From Bryobacteraceae bacterium (GTDB lineage: Bacteria; Acidobacteriota; Terriglobia; Bryobacterales; Bryobacteraceae), in contig JASHNT010000038.1 of the NCBI GenBank assembly GCA_030041495.1, positions 1 to 64,000 of the forward strand: a DNA stretch of 64,000 nucleotides. The letters are read 5' to 3'. The translations under genes and the position numbers were made by a program. The notes below the pieces were generated by a model. That model made no database searches. It was given only the letters and a program-made list of their open reading frames with translations, and was not told the DNA's origin. Below are positions 52,314-61,258 of this stretch, in pieces; the first letter of the stretch is position 1; every line of letters starts with the position of its first letter.

Positions 52314-53120
52314 TTACTTGCCTACCAGGTGCTCGACGTCCCTGTTGTTTTCCTGGCAGATGTATTCGATCAACTCGCCCTTGAGCATGGAAGGGTGGGT
52401 GGTGAAGCTCCAGGGTTTGGAAAACGTCTTGGGATCGTCGATGATGTTCTCAATCGTGAGATGGCCGAGGTCCGGGCGGCTGATGCGCTCGATTACTTTC
52501 ATCTCATCCGAATGCGGGATGCCGGATTCGTCTAACCAAGTGATAGCGTTCTGTCCGACCGTTTCCACGACCAGCGTGTCGCCTTCCCAATGCCCTGTGG
52601 AATCGCCCAGCCACGTCTCGACGGCTTGCGGATTATGCGGACGTCCGTCCAGAAAGACCTTGCGCCAGATGTGCGCACCGCCTTCGTAGACAATCAGCAG
52701 CATATCTTTGGTCTGGACATAGGTCCAGGGATAGGGCGTGGTGTTCATGCGCGGAACCCCCGGCGGCAGGCAGCGCGCCTCCGGATCGTCCTTACTCAGG
52801 GTTGCCCGGTGACTCATATAGACGGCGTAAGGTCCCGGAAGCAGCGGGACATCCGTGCCGGAGCCGACCAAGTCCACGTTTTCACGAATCGCGTTAGGCT
52901 GCCAGTTGCCGGAGAGATCCGGATGGCCATCGGCGGTGCGCGGCGTCGGTCCTTTCGGCGGCCAGTCGGGGTCCTGACGAGGCTGATTCGTACCGCGAAC
53001 CCTGCTGAGCTGAAGGTCCTGCGGCTCGCGCGTCGGCTGTGTTTGAGCCGCCGGTGATTGAGAAGCCGGTGCTTGAGCAAAGACCAGCGTCGAGAAACAG
53101 AGTAGCGCTGCGGTTTTCAT
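52314..53120 (-). CDS. Exported PDLSG-motif protein, paralogue 3
   Basis: A 268-residue exported protein with a short signal peptide (MKTAALLCFSTLVFAQA). It has no Ig-like domain but the same core as the two downstream paralogues: DGHPDLSGNWQPN, ETWLGDSTGHWEGDTLVVE, a KVIERISRPDLGHL segment, and an EYICQENNRD ending. I start at the ATG at 53120 because that gives a normal signal peptide; the longer frame to 53324 runs through the repeat-rich stretch. First gene of the minus-strand set, 111 bp before paralogue 2. Function unknown. Confidence 0.8.
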   Translation of the reverse strand: MKTAALLCFSTLVFAQAPASQSPAAQTQPTREPQDLQLSRVRGTNQPRQDPDWPPKGPTPRTADGHPDLSGNWQPNAIRENVDLVGSGTDVPLLPGPYAVYMSHRATLSKDDPEARCLPPGVPRMNTTPYPWTYVQTKDMLLIVYEGGAHIWRKVFLDGRPHNPQAVETWLGDSTGHWEGDTLVVETVGQNAITWLDESGIPHSDEMKVIERISRPDLGHLTIENIIDDPKTFSKPWSFTTHPSMLKGELIEYICQENNRDVEHLVGK

Positions 53121-53149
53121 GTCTGGATACAGCATAGCGCAAAAAAAGG

Positions 53150-53280
53150 CTGTCAGCTTACGGCGATCACGGAGCGAACAGCCTACAGCGATCAGCACCA
53201 GCGTCCGGAAAGACCGGAGCCGAAGCCGAAAGTCGAAACCCGAAAACCGAAAGCTGAACGCTGATCGCTGACCTCCGACC
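53150..53280. repeat. Short imperfect repeat tract between divergent genes
   Basis: The stretch contains clustered variants of CGAAAG/CGAAACC/CGAAAACCGAAAGC and CGATCAGC/GCTGATCGCTGA, including the near-inverted pair GCGATCAGC (53189-) and GCTGATCGC (53260-). No coding potential. Similar short GATC-bearing imperfect repeats are familiar from Solibacter-type genomes; likely a dispersed intergenic repeat. Confidence 0.5.
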
Positions 53281-53337
53281 GCTGGACGCCCAGGAACCAG
53301 ATATGCTGCGATGGAAGCCGGCAACTCGCCCTAGGGC

Positions 53338-53946
53338 ATGGGATTTTACTGCGAACGTATCGTGCCGCATCTGCTCGACCTAGCCATGCGGAATCGCTTG
53401 TTGGGGCCGTACCGGCAACGGATTCTGGGATTGGCGGAAGGCCGCGTCCTGGAGATCGGCGTCGGTTCCGGCATGAATCTGCCGTTGTACACGGAGCGTG
53501 CAAGTGAGGTCGTGGGCCTGGAACCGCAGCCGAAGCTGTTGCGGATGGCACGCCGCAAACCACACGCTGTTCCAGTCGAGCTCATTGAGGGTTCGGCGCA
53601 AGCCATCCCGCTCGAAACCGGCAGCGTGGATTCCGTCCTTATGACGTGGACGCTCTGCTCCATTCCGGACGCCTCTGCTGCGCTGGCCGAGATGCGCCGG
53701 ATCCTCAAACCTTCGGGCAAGCTGCTGCTGGTAGAGCATGGCCTCGCTCCGGATGCGAACGTACGCAAGTGGCAGCGCCGGCTCACGCCCGCGTGGAGGC
53801 ATTTGGCCGGCGGTTGCCATCTGGACCGTCCTATCGCCCAGCTCGTCGAAAACGCCGGATTCCGGTTTGACCGTCTGCAGACCGGCTATATGCAAGGTCC
53901 GAAGCCAATGACGTTCATGTACGAGGGGATTGCCTTGCCGGCGTGA
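53338..53946 (+). CDS. SAM-dependent class I methyltransferase
   Basis: A 202-residue soluble methyltransferase: motif I VLEIGVGSGMNLPLY, motif II-like EVVGLEPQPKLL with the acidic end of strand 2, AQAIPLETGSVDSVLM, and RRILKPSGKLLLVEHG. This outline fits small UbiE/PmtA/METTL7-like enzymes acting on lipids or thiols. The acceptor is unknown. It is transcribed alone, divergent from the PDLSG operon and convergent with the TDT transporter gene. Confidence 0.88.
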   Translation: MGFYCERIVPHLLDLAMRNRLLGPYRQRILGLAEGRVLEIGVGSGMNLPLYTERASEVVGLEPQPKLLRMARRKPHAVPVELIEGSAQAIPLETGSVDSVLMTWTLCSIPDASAALAEMRRILKPSGKLLLVEHGLAPDANVRKWQRRLTPAWRHLAGGCHLDRPIAQLVENAGFRFDRLQTGYMQGPKPMTFMYEGIALPA

Positions 53947-53955
53947 GGCAGCCGC

Positions 53956-55056
53956 TCAAGCCTCGCCCCGGTCTTCGCGCATGGCCGCGAACACCGCCAT
54001 AAACATCGCCGCCGCCACCAATGCCCACGCCGCCAGCGCAACGTACACCAGAACGCGCGGAATAACCAACAGAAACGCCATCCCGGTGAGCTTCGCGACG
54101 TGATACGTCGCAACCGTGTACATACCCAGAGGAAACACCGCGCCCCAATACAACGGATCGTAGGCCAGCGGCACGGGCCGCACCAGGTGACGCCAGACGC
54201 TGAGAATCGCCAGCATCGGAAACCACCACGTCGCGATGGCCCAGAACAGGATGGTGAAGCCTTTTAGGAACGGCGTCAGGTCGGCGAAAGGGGATCCTGG
54301 GACTCGCTCCACCAGCAGCGTCCCCACCACCGTCGCGATCGCCATCGCGCCCATGTCGATCCAATAGGACGGCATCAGCTCATCCGGCGACAGTGAGAAA
54401 AACGTGTACTTGTAAAAGATCAGCGAGATCATCCAGATGTACAGCATGCCGCCGCACAGCCACAGCGCCAGGCAGAAGAACAGGATGGCGCCACGATGCT
54501 TCAGATGGGGCAGGAGCAGAAGCGGCAATTGCGCGATCGCCTCGGTGGCCACCACGGCCAGCAGCCACCCGCCGTGGATGCCCCACGCCAGCAGGGGCTT
54601 GTTCTCTTTCATGATGAATCCGGAAAAAATCGAATAGGTGATCAGCACCCACAGGATCGCTCCGGCGATCCACAGAACCAACGGCAGCCGGTGCTGCCCC
54701 AGAATCAACACCAGGTTCGAGCCCAGCACCGCCACTCCCGCAATGATGGTGAAAAAACCCACGCCGCGGTGGTAATCGCCCAAGTCATGCAGGACGGCTC
54801 GGGGAAACAGCATCAGCCGCAGGGCCGTCATAGCGGCCAGCACGGCCAGCGCCACAAGGTTGGCTGCCGATAGCAGCTTGGCCGGCACATTCAGTCCTTC
54901 GAGATGGCAGGCGATACCGACGATGCCGGTGGCCATCACCATCGCAAAGTAAGCGGGTGGAAGGTCTCTTAGCTCCTCCTGCCACGGTGAGAGCGGCTGG
55001 GCCGTATTCGGAGCATAAATGGAGTGCGGATGGGCGAAGACCTCACGCAACGTCAC
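53956..55056 (-). CDS. TDT-family transporter (TehA/SLAC1-like)
   Basis: A 366-residue inner-membrane protein with about ten helices, of the tellurite-resistance/dicarboxylate (TDT) family whose members export or channel organic acids, sulfite or anions. PPAYFAMVMATGIVGIACHLEG opens the domain as in homologues, and the helices continue evenly to the C-terminus. The GTG start overlaps the end of the upstream gene by 14 bp, so it is translationally coupled. The substrate cannot be read from sequence; the acetate transporter gene further upstream suggests an organic-acid context. Confidence 0.85.
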   Translation of the reverse strand: MTLREVFAHPHSIYAPNTAQPLSPWQEELRDLPPAYFAMVMATGIVGIACHLEGLNVPAKLLSAANLVALAVLAAMTALRLMLFPRAVLHDLGDYHRGVGFFTIIAGVAVLGSNLVLILGQHRLPLVLWIAGAILWVLITYSIFSGFIMKENKPLLAWGIHGGWLLAVVATEAIAQLPLLLLPHLKHRGAILFFCLALWLCGGMLYIWMISLIFYKYTFFSLSPDELMPSYWIDMGAMAIATVVGTLLVERVPGSPFADLTPFLKGFTILFWAIATWWFPMLAILSVWRHLVRPVPLAYDPLYWGAVFPLGMYTVATYHVAKLTGMAFLLVIPRVLVYVALAAWALVAAAMFMAVFAAMREDRGEA

Positions 55057-55540
55057 AAGGCTGCGGCGATCTCTCGCCGCCCCACGGCTCAGGCACCGAT
55101 TGCGCAGGCTCCGGCTCCAGGTCCTCTATTGAGGAGAGCCCCAGAACGCTCACCTTCTGCCCCTCCCCCAGAAGCTGGAGCAGGATCTCCGTCCCGTTGG
55201 GGAACACCAGCAGGTCGCGATACTGCCAGGACTCGGCTGATCGCTGCGCGAATGTTGCGCTCTCGCACACGTTGAAACCGTACTTCTCGCGCAGATTTTT
55301 CGTGATGTCTTCCAGCCACAGCCGCGCTCCGGGAGGGATGCACACCACCGGGCCCGGCTCGTTTTGCCCGAGAAAACAATTCTTGATCCTATGCCAAAGC
55401 CCGGGCCGATGCGCGCGCCAGGTTGCGAATCCCGCGGCGGATACCAATCCGATCGATCCGCTTTTAAACCGGTGCGCCACGAGCTGTTCGCCTTCCACCG
55501 CCAGGCGGTTGGGAAGCATCATCAGGGAGTAGTCACACAT
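55043..55540 (-). CDS. Conserved hypothetical protein (MCDYS family)
   Basis: A 165-residue soluble protein opening MCDYSLMMLPNRLAVEGEQLVAHRF. I recall this opening from unnamed conserved proteins of Acidobacteria and cyanobacteria. Several cysteines and a conserved VCIPPGARLWLEDI segment are visible. AAAGGAGAC precedes the ATG. It overlaps the TDT gene start by 14 bp and lies 100 bp after the acetate transporter gene on the same strand. Function unknown. Confidence 0.7.
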   Translation of the reverse strand: MCDYSLMMLPNRLAVEGEQLVAHRFKSGSIGLVSAAGFATWRAHRPGLWHRIKNCFLGQNEPGPVVCIPPGARLWLEDITKNLREKYGFNVCESATFAQRSAESWQYRDLLVFPNGTEILLQLLGEGQKVSVLGLSSIEDLEPEPAQSVPEPWGGERSPQPCDVA

Positions 55541-55640
55541 GTTCGTCTCCTTTAAAAGCCGGCGGGCATGACCTCTTTTGAGACCACGCCCCCAGCCAGC
55601 ACCTCATTCGTGTTGCTCCCGCCAGCTTTCTTCTCGCATG

Positions 55641-56333
55641 CTAGGCTTGTCCCCGAATGACTCCGGGTTCACCCATGCCGATAGAGACCGGATGCATCTC
55701 TTGGGCATGGCGGCTCCTGCCCAGGCTCCAGACTTCATGTCCGAAGGCTTCCTCCAGCATGAGCGCGCTGCCGGCGTACCAAGCCGCGATGGAAGCGATG
55801 ATCAGCAGGTAACCGGTGACGATCATCAGCCACTCGGCGCCGGTCAATTCGCCAATCGCCGCCGTCGTCGATCCTGCCGCGAGAAACGCCAGCAGAAAAA
55901 CGAACCCGCGGTTTTCGGCTGAGCTTGCCACGGCGGACACCCAGGTGATCGCCGCGAGCACGATGAACCAGTATCCGAGCTCAGGCCATCGTCCCGCGGG
56001 CGCCGTAATCCGTCCCATTGCGAAAAGCAGATTCAAGACGCCGTACGCCATCCAGAAGGAACCCCAGGTTCCATGAATGGCGGCAGCCACTCCGTCACGC
56101 GCGCGGAAGGACCACATTCCCGCGAGGAATTGCGCCAGTCCCCCGAAAATCGCCGCGAACGGAAACAAATACAACGAACTTGTCGAGCTCCCGAACCAGT
56201 GCGCCTGGTGCGCCGCCACCATGAACGTGGCGCCGGCCAGCCCGTACAAACCCAGGATCGACGGCGCAGCAATCGGTTGAAGAAAAATCTGCGCGTGTGT
56301 ATCGTTCTGTTGCATCCCAGTTTGTTCAGACAT
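55641..56333 (-). CDS. Acetate uptake transporter (GPR1/FUN34/SatP family)
   Basis: A 230-residue membrane protein with six helices of the AceTr family, which moves acetate or succinate with protons. The family opening is visible as PSILGLYGLAGATFMVAAH, followed by LYLFPFAAIFGGLAQFLAGM and GSFWMAYGVLNLLFAMG. I start at the ATG at 56333, which has GAGAGG upstream; a longer frame to 56360 is possible. It follows hsp20 by 39 bp, so co-transcription is likely. Confidence 0.9.
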   Translation of the reverse strand: MSEQTGMQQNDTHAQIFLQPIAAPSILGLYGLAGATFMVAAHQAHWFGSSTSSLYLFPFAAIFGGLAQFLAGMWSFRARDGVAAAIHGTWGSFWMAYGVLNLLFAMGRITAPAGRWPELGYWFIVLAAITWVSAVASSAENRGFVFLLAFLAAGSTTAAIGELTGAEWLMIVTGYLLIIASIAAWYAGSALMLEEAFGHEVWSLGRSRHAQEMHPVSIGMGEPGVIRGQA

Positions 56334-56372
56334 ATAAACCTCTCTTTCAAAACACTTCAACCTGCTCCCTCT

Positions 56373-56915
56373 CTAACTCGGGGGCAGACTTCGCGCCTTA
56401 CTCTCCTGCACCGGGATCTGGCGGCGTGAGGCCGGAGTCTCGGGGATCGGAATCGAAATCTCCAGAGTTCCGTTGACCAGCTCGGCCACGGCCTTGTCGA
56501 TGTTGGCTCCTTCGGGCAGAGGAATGCTGCGAGAGAAGCGCCCGTAACTCCGCTCCGAAAGGTGATAACCTTCGCCTTTCTCGCGATACATCTGTTTGCG
56601 TTCTCCTTCCAGCAGGAGGGTATCTTGGGATACCTCCACCTTTACGTCCTCTTTGTGCAACCCCGGCAAGTCTGCGGAAACCACCAGATAGCCGTTTTGT
56701 TCGGTTACTTCAATGGGGGGCGTCCACAACTCTAGGTCGCGACGGGGGCGCGCCACCGGCCCGAACAGCCGGTCCATCTCGTCGGTGAACCGCCGCATGA
56801 GAGAGAGTGGATTCAGGCTGGACATCGCCTCACCCATGGGAAACGGCGCTGACGGGAGGCCGCCCCTACTCGTGGAAGGCGGGGAAGTGTTCTTCGTTAC
56901 ATTAACCTGACTCAT
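56373..56915 (-). CDS. Hsp20/alpha-crystallin small heat-shock protein
   Basis: A 180-residue chaperone that holds unfolding proteins in the cytosol. The alpha-crystallin domain spans about 70-165: PPIEVTEQNGYLVVSADLPG, DVKVEVSQDTLLLEGERK, SYGRFSRSIPLPEG and the closing LVNGTLEISIPI motif. An unusual N-terminal extension includes PSAPFPMGEAMSSLNPLS. AAGGAAAG precedes the ATG at 56915. A short leader frame and hairpin sit immediately upstream and a set of TTGAC direct repeats about 120-155 bp upstream. It appears to head an operon with the acetate transporter, hypothetical and TDT genes. Confidence 0.93.
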   Translation of the reverse strand: MSQVNVTKNTSPPSTSRGGLPSAPFPMGEAMSSLNPLSLMRRFTDEMDRLFGPVARPRRDLELWTPPIEVTEQNGYLVVSADLPGLHKEDVKVEVSQDTLLLEGERKQMYREKGEGYHLSERSYGRFSRSIPLPEGANIDKAVAELVNGTLEISIPIPETPASRRQIPVQESKARSLPPS

Positions 56916-56964
56916 CGTACTTTCCTTTCTCGAGCCGCAAACCGCCTGCGCAGCCGGCCCACAT
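56902..56964 (-). CDS. Possible 20-residue leader peptide overlapping the hsp20 start
   Basis: A frame MWAGCAGGLRLEKGKYDESG with a strong GGAGGAGGG site upstream ends in TAA 13 bases inside hsp20, overlapping its ATG in another frame. Its position suggests translational coupling or a regulatory leader. It may equally be chance; evidence is the ribosome binding site and the overlap only. Confidence 0.3.
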   Translation of the reverse strand: MWAGCAGGLRLEKGKYDESG

Positions 56965-56966
56965 GG

Positions 56967-56986
56967 CTCCCTCCTCCGAAAGGGAG
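56967..56986 (-). promoter_or_regulatory. Hairpin with GGAGG in the loop, upstream of hsp20
   Basis: On the minus strand CTCCCT-TTCGGAGG-AGGGAG folds into a 6-bp stem whose loop and 3' arm carry the purine-rich GGAGGAGGG ribosome binding site of the leader frame. Such arrangements act as RNA thermometers in many small heat-shock genes. Confidence 0.4.
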
Positions 56987-57032
56987 TCTGAATTCTTCCT
57001 GCTCCTTGCACTTTCAAGTTAGGCCAAACTTT

Positions 57033-57070
57033 GTCAACTCGCGGTCAAAACCGAGTCAGGATCGCGTCAA
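57033..57070 (-). promoter_or_regulatory. Four TTGAC-type direct repeats, 11-bp spaced (hsp20 promoter)
   Basis: Read on the minus strand, TTGAC at 57070, CTGAC at 57059, TTGAC at 57048 and TTGAC at 57037 are exactly 11 bp apart. A TAACTT hexamer begins 16 bases after the start of the last repeat. This fits an OmpR/PhoB-family response-regulator box. The first repeat overlaps the stop end of cfa. Confidence 0.7.
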
Positions 57071-58350
57071 AAATTCATAGGGAGCGGCGTGTCCGCTCCA
57101 TGGTGATTACCCGATCCGTCCTGGAGTTCCGCGCGCCAGGGCCGGGAGCTCCGCGGCCTTTTGCGGAGCAGCACCTGCACCGCGTCCGTCGTTCCGTTTT
57201 CAAAGCACACCGCCGACGCCGCCAGATACACCAGCCAGGTGCGCAGCGTTCTTTCGCTTACCAGGCAACGGCAGGCGTCCGCGTGCTGCCGGAGGCGCGC
57301 CACCCAAGCCCGGCACGTCAAGGCGTAATGCCGCCGGAAATCCTCCATCCGCTCGACTTCAAACCTCGCATGTTCCGCTTCCCGGACCACATCGGCCAAG
57401 TGCGCCAGTTCCCCGCCCGGAAACACGTTGCGCTGCAGAAACAGCGTCTCCGGACCGTCGGACACTCCCTCCGGGCGCACGATGCCGCGATTGAGAAATG
57501 TCCCGTCCTCTTCCAGCAGTTCGCGAATGCGCCCGAAATACTCCGCCAGATGCTTGCGGCCGACGTGCTCGAACATGCCCACGGAAACGATCTTGTCGAA
57601 CCGGCCGCGCACGTCGCGGTAATCCTTGAGCTCAATCGACACGCGGTCTTCGAGTTTTCTGCGCATCACCACCGCCGCGGCATACTCCTTCTGTGCCGCG
57701 CTCAACGTGCATCCGGAAGCGTTCACACCGAATTGTTCCGCCGCGTGGACCGCCAGCCCGCCCCATCCGCATCCGATGTCCAACAGCCGCTCTCCCGGCT
57801 GCAGCTTCAACGTCAGGCAAACCTGTTGCAGCTTTTCGAGTTGCGCCTCATCCAGAGTCCGGCGCGCGTCGCTAAAATCCGCCGCCGAATATTGCATCCG
57901 CTGATCCAGAAATTGCGCATAGAATTCGTTGGAACGGTCGTAATGAAACTGAATATCGCGGCGCTGAGTGTTACGCACATGCGCGTCGAGCCCCTCGTGG
58001 CCCAGATGGGCGAGGATCGAATGCCACAAGGACCGCAGCTTGGGGTGCTCCTGCCGGTCGAAATATTCAACCGCCGCCACCAGATCGCCTTGCACCTGGA
58101 AGCGGCCCTCGACAAACGCCACGGCCGCCGAGTAGGGATCCATCCCGCGGATCTCGGATGTGTCCGCGCCGGCCGGAAACACGATCGTGAAGCGGCGCTT
58201 CGGATCGGAGTAAAAGCTGCCCAGGGCAGCTTGGGAATGCGCGCCTTGCTTCTGGCTCCCGGTTCGCTCATCGCCGGTTCGCTCATGTATGGTCGAGCGC
58301 ATCTCACCACTCTCTTCGCGATTCGATTGTAAGTCCGCATGCAGCCCCAT
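57067..58350 (-). CDS. cfa: Cyclopropane-fatty-acyl-phospholipid synthase
   Basis: Uses SAM to convert unsaturated acyl chains of membrane phospholipids to cyclopropane forms, typically in acid or stationary stress. The 427-residue protein has the family core: IQFHYDRSNEFYAQFLDQRMQYS, SAM motif I LLDIGCGWGGLAVHAAEQFG, SAAQKEYA, and IVSVGMFEHVG with the catalytic-site Glu. The C-terminal segment RRHYALTCRAWVARL also fits. The start is ambiguous: ATG 58350 (GGGGA upstream) or ATG 58302. Divergent from the manC-like gene, sharing its operator region. Confidence 0.92.
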   Translation of the reverse strand: MGLHADLQSNREESGEMRSTIHERTGDERTGSQKQGAHSQAALGSFYSDPKRRFTIVFPAGADTSEIRGMDPYSAAVAFVEGRFQVQGDLVAAVEYFDRQEHPKLRSLWHSILAHLGHEGLDAHVRNTQRRDIQFHYDRSNEFYAQFLDQRMQYSAADFSDARRTLDEAQLEKLQQVCLTLKLQPGERLLDIGCGWGGLAVHAAEQFGVNASGCTLSAAQKEYAAAVVMRRKLEDRVSIELKDYRDVRGRFDKIVSVGMFEHVGRKHLAEYFGRIRELLEEDGTFLNRGIVRPEGVSDGPETLFLQRNVFPGGELAHLADVVREAEHARFEVERMEDFRRHYALTCRAWVARLRQHADACRCLVSERTLRTWLVYLAASAVCFENGTTDAVQVLLRKRPRSSRPWRAELQDGSGNHHGADTPLPMNF

Positions 58351-58394
58351 CCGAATCCCCTGGCGCCGGTATATTCACTCGCTTCGGTGCTGCA

Positions 58395-58459
58395 TTGACG
58401 ATTACTTGACGGGCCTCCCCGGATTCTTGACGCCGTCTTGAGACGGCCTTGATTAAATT
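58395..58459 (+). promoter_or_regulatory. TTGAC direct repeats (11-21-11 spacing) in the cfa/manC-like spacer
   Basis: TTGAC starts at 58395, 58406 and 58427, with a TTGAG at 58438. A TAAATT hexamer starts at 58454, exactly 16 bases after the last repeat. Spacing is 11, 21, 11 bp, identical to the second kdpE-like promoter. A CCGTCT-TG-AGACGG palindrome (58433-58446) overlaps the last two. Expected to drive the manC-like/kdpD-like operon and possibly cfa on the other strand. Confidence 0.7.
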
Positions 58460-58516
58460 TGGAAAGGACCGTATCGGACCGGCTAAATCGGCAGAAAAAA
58501 ACAGGAATGGGAAAAA

Positions 58517-59503
58517 ATGCAAACGCCAACCGCACTTCCGGGACCACATGAGCCGCGCGTCCACCATCGCTGGGGCGTGATCCTCGCTGGAGGCGACGGA
58601 AAACGCTTGCTGCCTTTGACCCGGCGCATCGCGGGGGACGACCGGCCCAAGCAATTCTGCCCGATCCTGCAAGGAGAGACGCTGCTGGACCGCACGCGCC
58701 GCAGGATCGGGCAATTGGTGGAGCCGCATCGGACCATGCTGGTGCTCACCAAAACGCACGAGCGTTTTTACTCCGGGCAATTGACCGGATCGTCTTCGCT
58801 TGGACCATTATTGGTCCAGCCTTTTAATCGCGGCACCACTCCGGCGATCTTGTGCGCGCTGCTGCTGCTGCGCGGCATAGACCCGGCCGCCGTCGCCGGA
58901 TTCTTTCCCTCCGACCATCACTTCGCCGACGACGGAGGCTTCGTGCGCCACTTGAACCTCGCGTTCGACGCCGCCGAATCCTATTCCGATCTGGTTACCT
59001 TGCTGGGGATTGCCCCGGACCGGCCGGAAGTGGCCTACGGCTGGATTGAGCCCGGCGCGCCGCTCCAGGCGCACGTCTCCGGTCCGCTGTTTCAAGTGAC
59101 CCGCTTTTGGGAAAAGCCCTCGCTCCCGCTGGCCACCAGTTTGATGCAGCGCGGGTGCTTGTGGAACACGTTCGTCATGGTGGGGCGCGTTTGCTCCTTT
59201 CTGGACTTGATCCGGCGCGCTCTGCCCGGCCTCTACGCGGCTTTCGATACGCTGCGCAGGAAATGGGGAACCGCGGCGGAGCAGGCGGCGCTTATGGAGG
59301 CTTATTCGAAAATCGAGCCAAGCAACTTCTCCACCCAGGTGCTGGCGGCGTGTTGCCGTGACTTGGCCGTCCTGCCGGGGCGAGACCTGGAATGGAGCGA
59401 CTTGGGCGAAGCAGCCCGCGTCCTGTCCGTGCTTCGCCGCAAAGGGCGACACGCTGAACACGCCCGGCAGCGATGGGCCCCGAATCTGGGCGCCGCGGGC
59501 TAG
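58517..59503 (+). CDS. Mannose-1-phosphate guanylyltransferase-like nucleotidyltransferase
   Basis: A 328-residue single-domain sugar-phosphate nucleotidyltransferase. The opening HRWGVILAGGDGKRLLPLTR followed by DRPKQFCPIL is the ManC/Rfb signature loop. VAGFFPSDHHFADD carries the metal-binding region, and PEVAYGWIEPG and FWEKPS match the sugar-binding strands. It lacks the C-terminal phosphomannose isomerase domain of long ManC forms. GDP-mannose supply for exopolysaccharide or lipopolysaccharide is the best guess; other NDP-hexoses are possible. It leads a probable operon with the kinase and regulator genes (139-bp gap). Confidence 0.82.
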   Translation: MQTPTALPGPHEPRVHHRWGVILAGGDGKRLLPLTRRIAGDDRPKQFCPILQGETLLDRTRRRIGQLVEPHRTMLVLTKTHERFYSGQLTGSSSLGPLLVQPFNRGTTPAILCALLLLRGIDPAAVAGFFPSDHHFADDGGFVRHLNLAFDAAESYSDLVTLLGIAPDRPEVAYGWIEPGAPLQAHVSGPLFQVTRFWEKPSLPLATSLMQRGCLWNTFVMVGRVCSFLDLIRRALPGLYAAFDTLRRKWGTAAEQAALMEAYSKIEPSNFSTQVLAACCRDLAVLPGRDLEWSDLGEAARVLSVLRRKGRHAEHARQRWAPNLGAAG

Positions 59504-59642
59504 CCCGCAAAGGGTGCGGCGGCGCCCTCATTGCAGGTATACAACACCGCCACGGGCCGGCATCCCGTCGCGGCGGTTCTTGTGGCAGCCGGGTAGCAGG
59601 GTCATAATTGGGAAGGAAGAACGTCCCGCGCCAGGGTTCGCG

Positions 59643-61258
59643 ATGCACCAGGAGTTTTCCCAAGCCGCTTCGACGGTGTTGAGCGCTGGCGAAGAATCCG
59701 AGCGCCTGTCCGGCGTTCACTCTTCCAACCGTCTTCTGCCCGGCCCTCTCTTGCGCCTGGCTCATGGTGTCGCCGCAACCTGGACTTGGCGAGGTGTGCT
59801 GCCTGGGCTGTCGCTGTCCATCCTGCTGACGATTGCCGGCTTTTGGATTGGGCCGGTCATCAAGGGCACCAATCTCGCGATCCTGTATATGTTGGCGGTG
59901 GTATTCAGCGCGCTGCGCTGGGGCCGCTCCGCCGCGATCGTGAGCGCGGTGTTCGGCGCGTTCCTATTTGACTACTTCTTCGTGCCGCCGCAGCGCACCT
60001 TCGCGCTGGGCGACGTGTGGGACCTGATTACCTTGATCGGCCTGCTGGCAGTAGGCCTGACCGTCAGCATGCTCACGGTGGCCGCCAGAGAAGAGGCGCA
60101 CTCGGCCAAATCTCGCGAGGAGCGCACCGCGGTGCTTTACTCCTTCACCCAATCCCTGGCCGCCGAAATTGAATTGGATCGCATTCTCGGGGCCATCGAC
60201 GCGCATTTGACCAAGGCCTTCCGGCGGCCGGTCGCGATCCTCCTGCCGGAGTCGGCCTCCTTGAAGTTGCGCTTCCTCAGCCGGGGCCTGGAGTTGACCG
60301 GCCCGGAAAAAGCCGCTGCCGAATGGGTGTTCGCTAACTCCGGGGAGGCAGGCTGCGGAGCGGAGCCGTTTCCAGAATCGCGTTTCCGTTTCCGGGCGCT
60401 CAAAACCGGGCGCGGAGTGATCGGCGTGCTGGGACTTTTCTCGAGTAACGCCGCAGGGGTCCTCCCCGCCGGGCAGCAGCAGCTTTTGGGCACCTTCCTG
60501 AACCAGGCCGCTCTCGCCATCACCCGCGCCAATCTGGCCAAGCAGGCGCAGCGCGCGGAACTGCTGCAGGAGACCGACAAGCTTCAGAAGGCGCTATTGA
60601 ACTCCGTCTCGCATGACCTGCGTACGCCGCTGGTCTCCATCATCGGGGGACTCAACAGCGTCTTGCACGATTCCGCCGTGCTGGACGAAGTTACTCAGCG
60701 GGCCTTGCTCGAAACCGCACGCGACGAAGCCGTGCGCCTCAACCGCCTGATCCAGAATCTGCTCGACATGAGCCGGTTGGAAGGCGGCGCGATCCTGGCC
60801 AGGACCGAACCGTGTGACGTCCACGACGTGGTAGGCGCGGCCCTGGAGCAGCTCGGCGAAGCGGCCCACAGCCATCCTATTTCGGCCTCGGTCGATCCGG
60901 GACTGCCCCTGGTGCCGATGGATCACGCCCTGATCGTTCAGGTTCTGGTGAACCTGTTGGACAATGCCTTGAAATATTCCCCGGCTGCTGCCCCCATCGA
61001 GATCGGCGCGCGTCTCGAACATGGCCAGTTGCAGATCCGCGTTGGCAGCGCGGGCAACGAAATCCCCGGACAGGAGCTGGATCGTGTCTTCGACAAATTC
61101 TTCCGCGGCTCCTCGGCGCGGTCTTCGCGCGGAGCCGGGCTGGGATTGTCGATTTGCAAGGGATTTGTAGAAGCTCATCACGGACGGATCTGGGCCCAGC
61201 GCCGCCGGCAGGGTGGCACCGATTTCGCGTTCTCTCTGCCACTCGGAGCCAAAGCGTG

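Noticed and set aside
53140-53300. CRISPR-like array in the repeat tract
   Set aside because: Repeats are short, irregular and lack constant spacers; no cas genes are present.
58449-58453. A fifth TTGA repeat (TTGAT) in the manC-like promoter
   Set aside because: It is also 11 bp from the previous one but overlaps the -10-like hexamer, so it probably is not part of the regulator box.
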